Origin: Bacteroidales bacterium
GTDB lineage: Bacteria; Bacteroidota; Bacteroidia; Bacteroidales; UBA932
Assembly: GCA_017527625.1 (NCBI GenBank)
Contig: JAFXPV010000030.1
Location: forward strand, 1-7,228
Length of the DNA stretch: 7,228 nucleotides
Reading direction: 5' to 3'
Both the position numbers and the translations under genes were made by a program. Numbering within the stretch: position 1 is the stretch's first letter; each line of letters begins with the position of its first letter. This document shows, piece after piece, positions 5,951-7,228 of the stretch. The notes under the pieces are model-generated. The model saw only the letters and a list, made by a program, of their open reading frames with translations. It had not been told where the DNA came from and did no database searches.

Positions 5951-7228
5951 CTACTTGCGGTTGCGCCAGAGATTGCTCATATCCTCGAGGGTCTTGCCCT
6001 TGGTCTCGGGCACGAGCCTCCATACGAAGATGGCTGCGATGACGCAGAAGCACGCGTACATACCGTAGGTGAAGGCCGGACTCCAGGTGTAGAGCGGCAC
6101 GAAGGTCGAGCTCACGATGAAGTTCGAAATCCACTGGAAGGCAACTGCGATGGCAACTGCGGCGCCGCGAATCGTGTTCGGGAAGATCTCTGAGATGAGC
6201 ACCCAGCAGATGGGACCCCAGCTGAACATAAATGAAGCTGAGTAGATCATAATGCTGAGCACGCCGACGATGCCGGGCACTGCGGGCAGGGCGTCTGCCA
6301 GCGCAACGCCGATGGCGCCGAGGGCCATACCGAGCGAACCGGTGATCAGCAGCGGCTTACGGCCGAGCTTCTCGACGGTGAAGATGGCTACCAGCGTGAA
6401 GCTGATGTTCACGATACCCATCATCACTGTCTGCGTCATCGGATCACCCATACCCATCGAATCGAAGATTCGCGGCGCGAAGTACAGCACGGCGTTGATG
6501 CCGACGAACTGCTGGAACACGCTGAGCATACAGCCGATGAAGATAACCAGCACGCCATAGGCGAACAGCTTCTCTTTCTTCTCGACTACAGTGTTCTTGA
6601 TCTCGGAGAGAACCTGCTGGGCAACGGTCGGACCGTTGATCTTCGACAGGACTTCGAGAGCCTTGTTGTCGTGGCCTGACATCACCAGATATCGCGGAGT
6701 CTCGGGCACGAGCAGGATCAGCAGGGTGAAGAGACCTGCCGGAACGCACTCAGAGCCGAACATCAGACGCCAGCCGACCTGGTTGGTCCACTCAACGACA
6801 GCGGGGTCGTTCTTGTGGGACTGGATGATGAGGAAGTTCACGAAGTAAACGACCAGCTGACCGAAGATGATTGCGAACTGGTTCCAGGATACGAGCTGGC
6901 CACGCTTGTTGGCAGGAGCCACCTCGGCGATGTACATAGGGCAGATGGCTGAAGCCATACCGACGCCGATGCCGCCGAGAACGCGGTAGAGGTTGAATGC
7001 AACCCAGAGACCCTTGGTTGCAACGCCTTTCTCGAAGAAGAGGAACTCCGGATCGTAGGAACCGGCGGCGCTCAGGAAGAAGCAGATACCTGCGAAGAAC
7101 AGGCTCTTCTTGCGGCCGAACTTGCCGGCGAACAGACCGGAGAGTGCGCTACCGATGATGCAACCGATCAGAGCGCTGGAAGAGGTGAAGCCATGAAGAG
7201 CATTGGTGTAGTCGAAGTCTGAGGCGCC
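5951..7228 (-). CDS. xylE: XylE-like MFS sugar:proton symporter (N-terminus beyond the window)
   Basis: An inner-membrane major facilitator of the sugar porter family, importing a monosaccharide with protons. The reading frame is open to the right edge; 425 codons are present against about 490 in E. coli XylE, so roughly 45-50 N-terminal residues, including helix 1, are missing. An internal ATG at 6958 is not the start, because typical porter sequence continues upstream (ALIGCIIGSALSGLFAGKFG, then RKK). Family marks in order are the GRKK loop, RVLGGIGVG, PMYIAEVAPANKRG, NQFAIIFGQ, PETPRYL, QQFVGIN (6494-6514), KLGRKPL, SWGPICWVLISEIFPNTIRG, FQWISN and PETKGKTLE. The known sugar ligands of XylE (Gln168, Gln288, Gln289, Asn294, Trp392, Gln415) all appear to have counterparts, supporting a xylose- or glucose-like substrate, though homologues vary in specificity. 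Its promoter and upstream partners are outside the window. Confidence 0.93.
   Translation of the reverse strand, partial: GASDFDYTNALHGFTSSSALIGCIIGSALSGLFAGKFGRKKSLFFAGICFFLSAAGSYDPEFLFFEKGVATKGLWVAFNLYRVLGGIGVGMASAICPMYIAEVAPANKRGQLVSWNQFAIIFGQLVVYFVNFLIIQSHKNDPAVVEWTNQVGWRLMFGSECVPAGLFTLLILLVPETPRYLVMSGHDNKALEVLSKINGPTVAQQVLSEIKNTVVEKKEKLFAYGVLVIFIGCMLSVFQQFVGINAVLYFAPRIFDSMGMGDPMTQTVMMGIVNISFTLVAIFTVEKLGRKPLLITGSLGMALGAIGVALADALPAVPGIVGVLSIMIYSASFMFSWGPICWVLISEIFPNTIRGAAVAIAVAFQWISNFIVSSTFVPLYTWSPAFTYGMYACFCVIAAIFVWRLVPETKGKTLEDMSNLWRNRK

Noticed and set aside
1..7228. CRISPR arrays, tRNA/rRNA genes, transposases, attachment sites, or a defence or toxin-antitoxin system
   Set aside because: None seen on either strand. 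All long intact frames are explained by the lipoprotein, GH2, membrane protein, GDSL hydrolase and sugar porter.

Overview
This window looks like chromosomal DNA of a moderately GC-rich member of the Bacteroidales (Bacteroidota). The reasons are two Bacteroidota-style lipoproteins, start codons without Shine-Dalgarno sequences, TAnnTTTG-type -7 elements in the AT-rich gaps, and protein types typical of gut or rumen glycan degraders. I cannot assign a genus from the sequence alone.

Layout. Positions 1-316 hold no intact gene, only what looks like the frameshifted start of a secreted TPR-like protein (44-213). A small lipoprotein of unknown function (317-730, minus) follows. Next is a very large lipoprotein glycoside hydrolase of family 2 (866-4396, minus) with an unusual N-terminal discoidin-like region. 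A 92-bp divergent promoter region separates it from a plus-strand pair: a multi-pass membrane protein with a Pro/Ala/Glu-rich tail (4489-5166) and, 12 bp later, a secreted SGNH/GDSL hydrolase (5179-5859). A bidirectional hairpin terminator (about 5896-5938) lies between that pair and a convergent XylE-like sugar:proton symporter (5951 to beyond 7228, minus), whose first 45-50 residues are outside the window.

How the genes may work together (inference). The GH2 enzyme would release sugars from oligosaccharides in the periplasm or at the outer membrane. The GDSL hydrolase could remove acyl decorations from the same kind of substrate. The symporter would import a released monosaccharide. There is no SusC/SusD pair, no regulator and no other CAZyme in view, so this is at best the edge of a carbohydrate-use locus or a loose neighbourhood. 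I found no CRISPR array, tRNA, rRNA, insertion sequence or defence system. The most informative items are the GH2 architecture and active-site signature, the membrane protein/esterase pair, and the TPR-like gene remnant.
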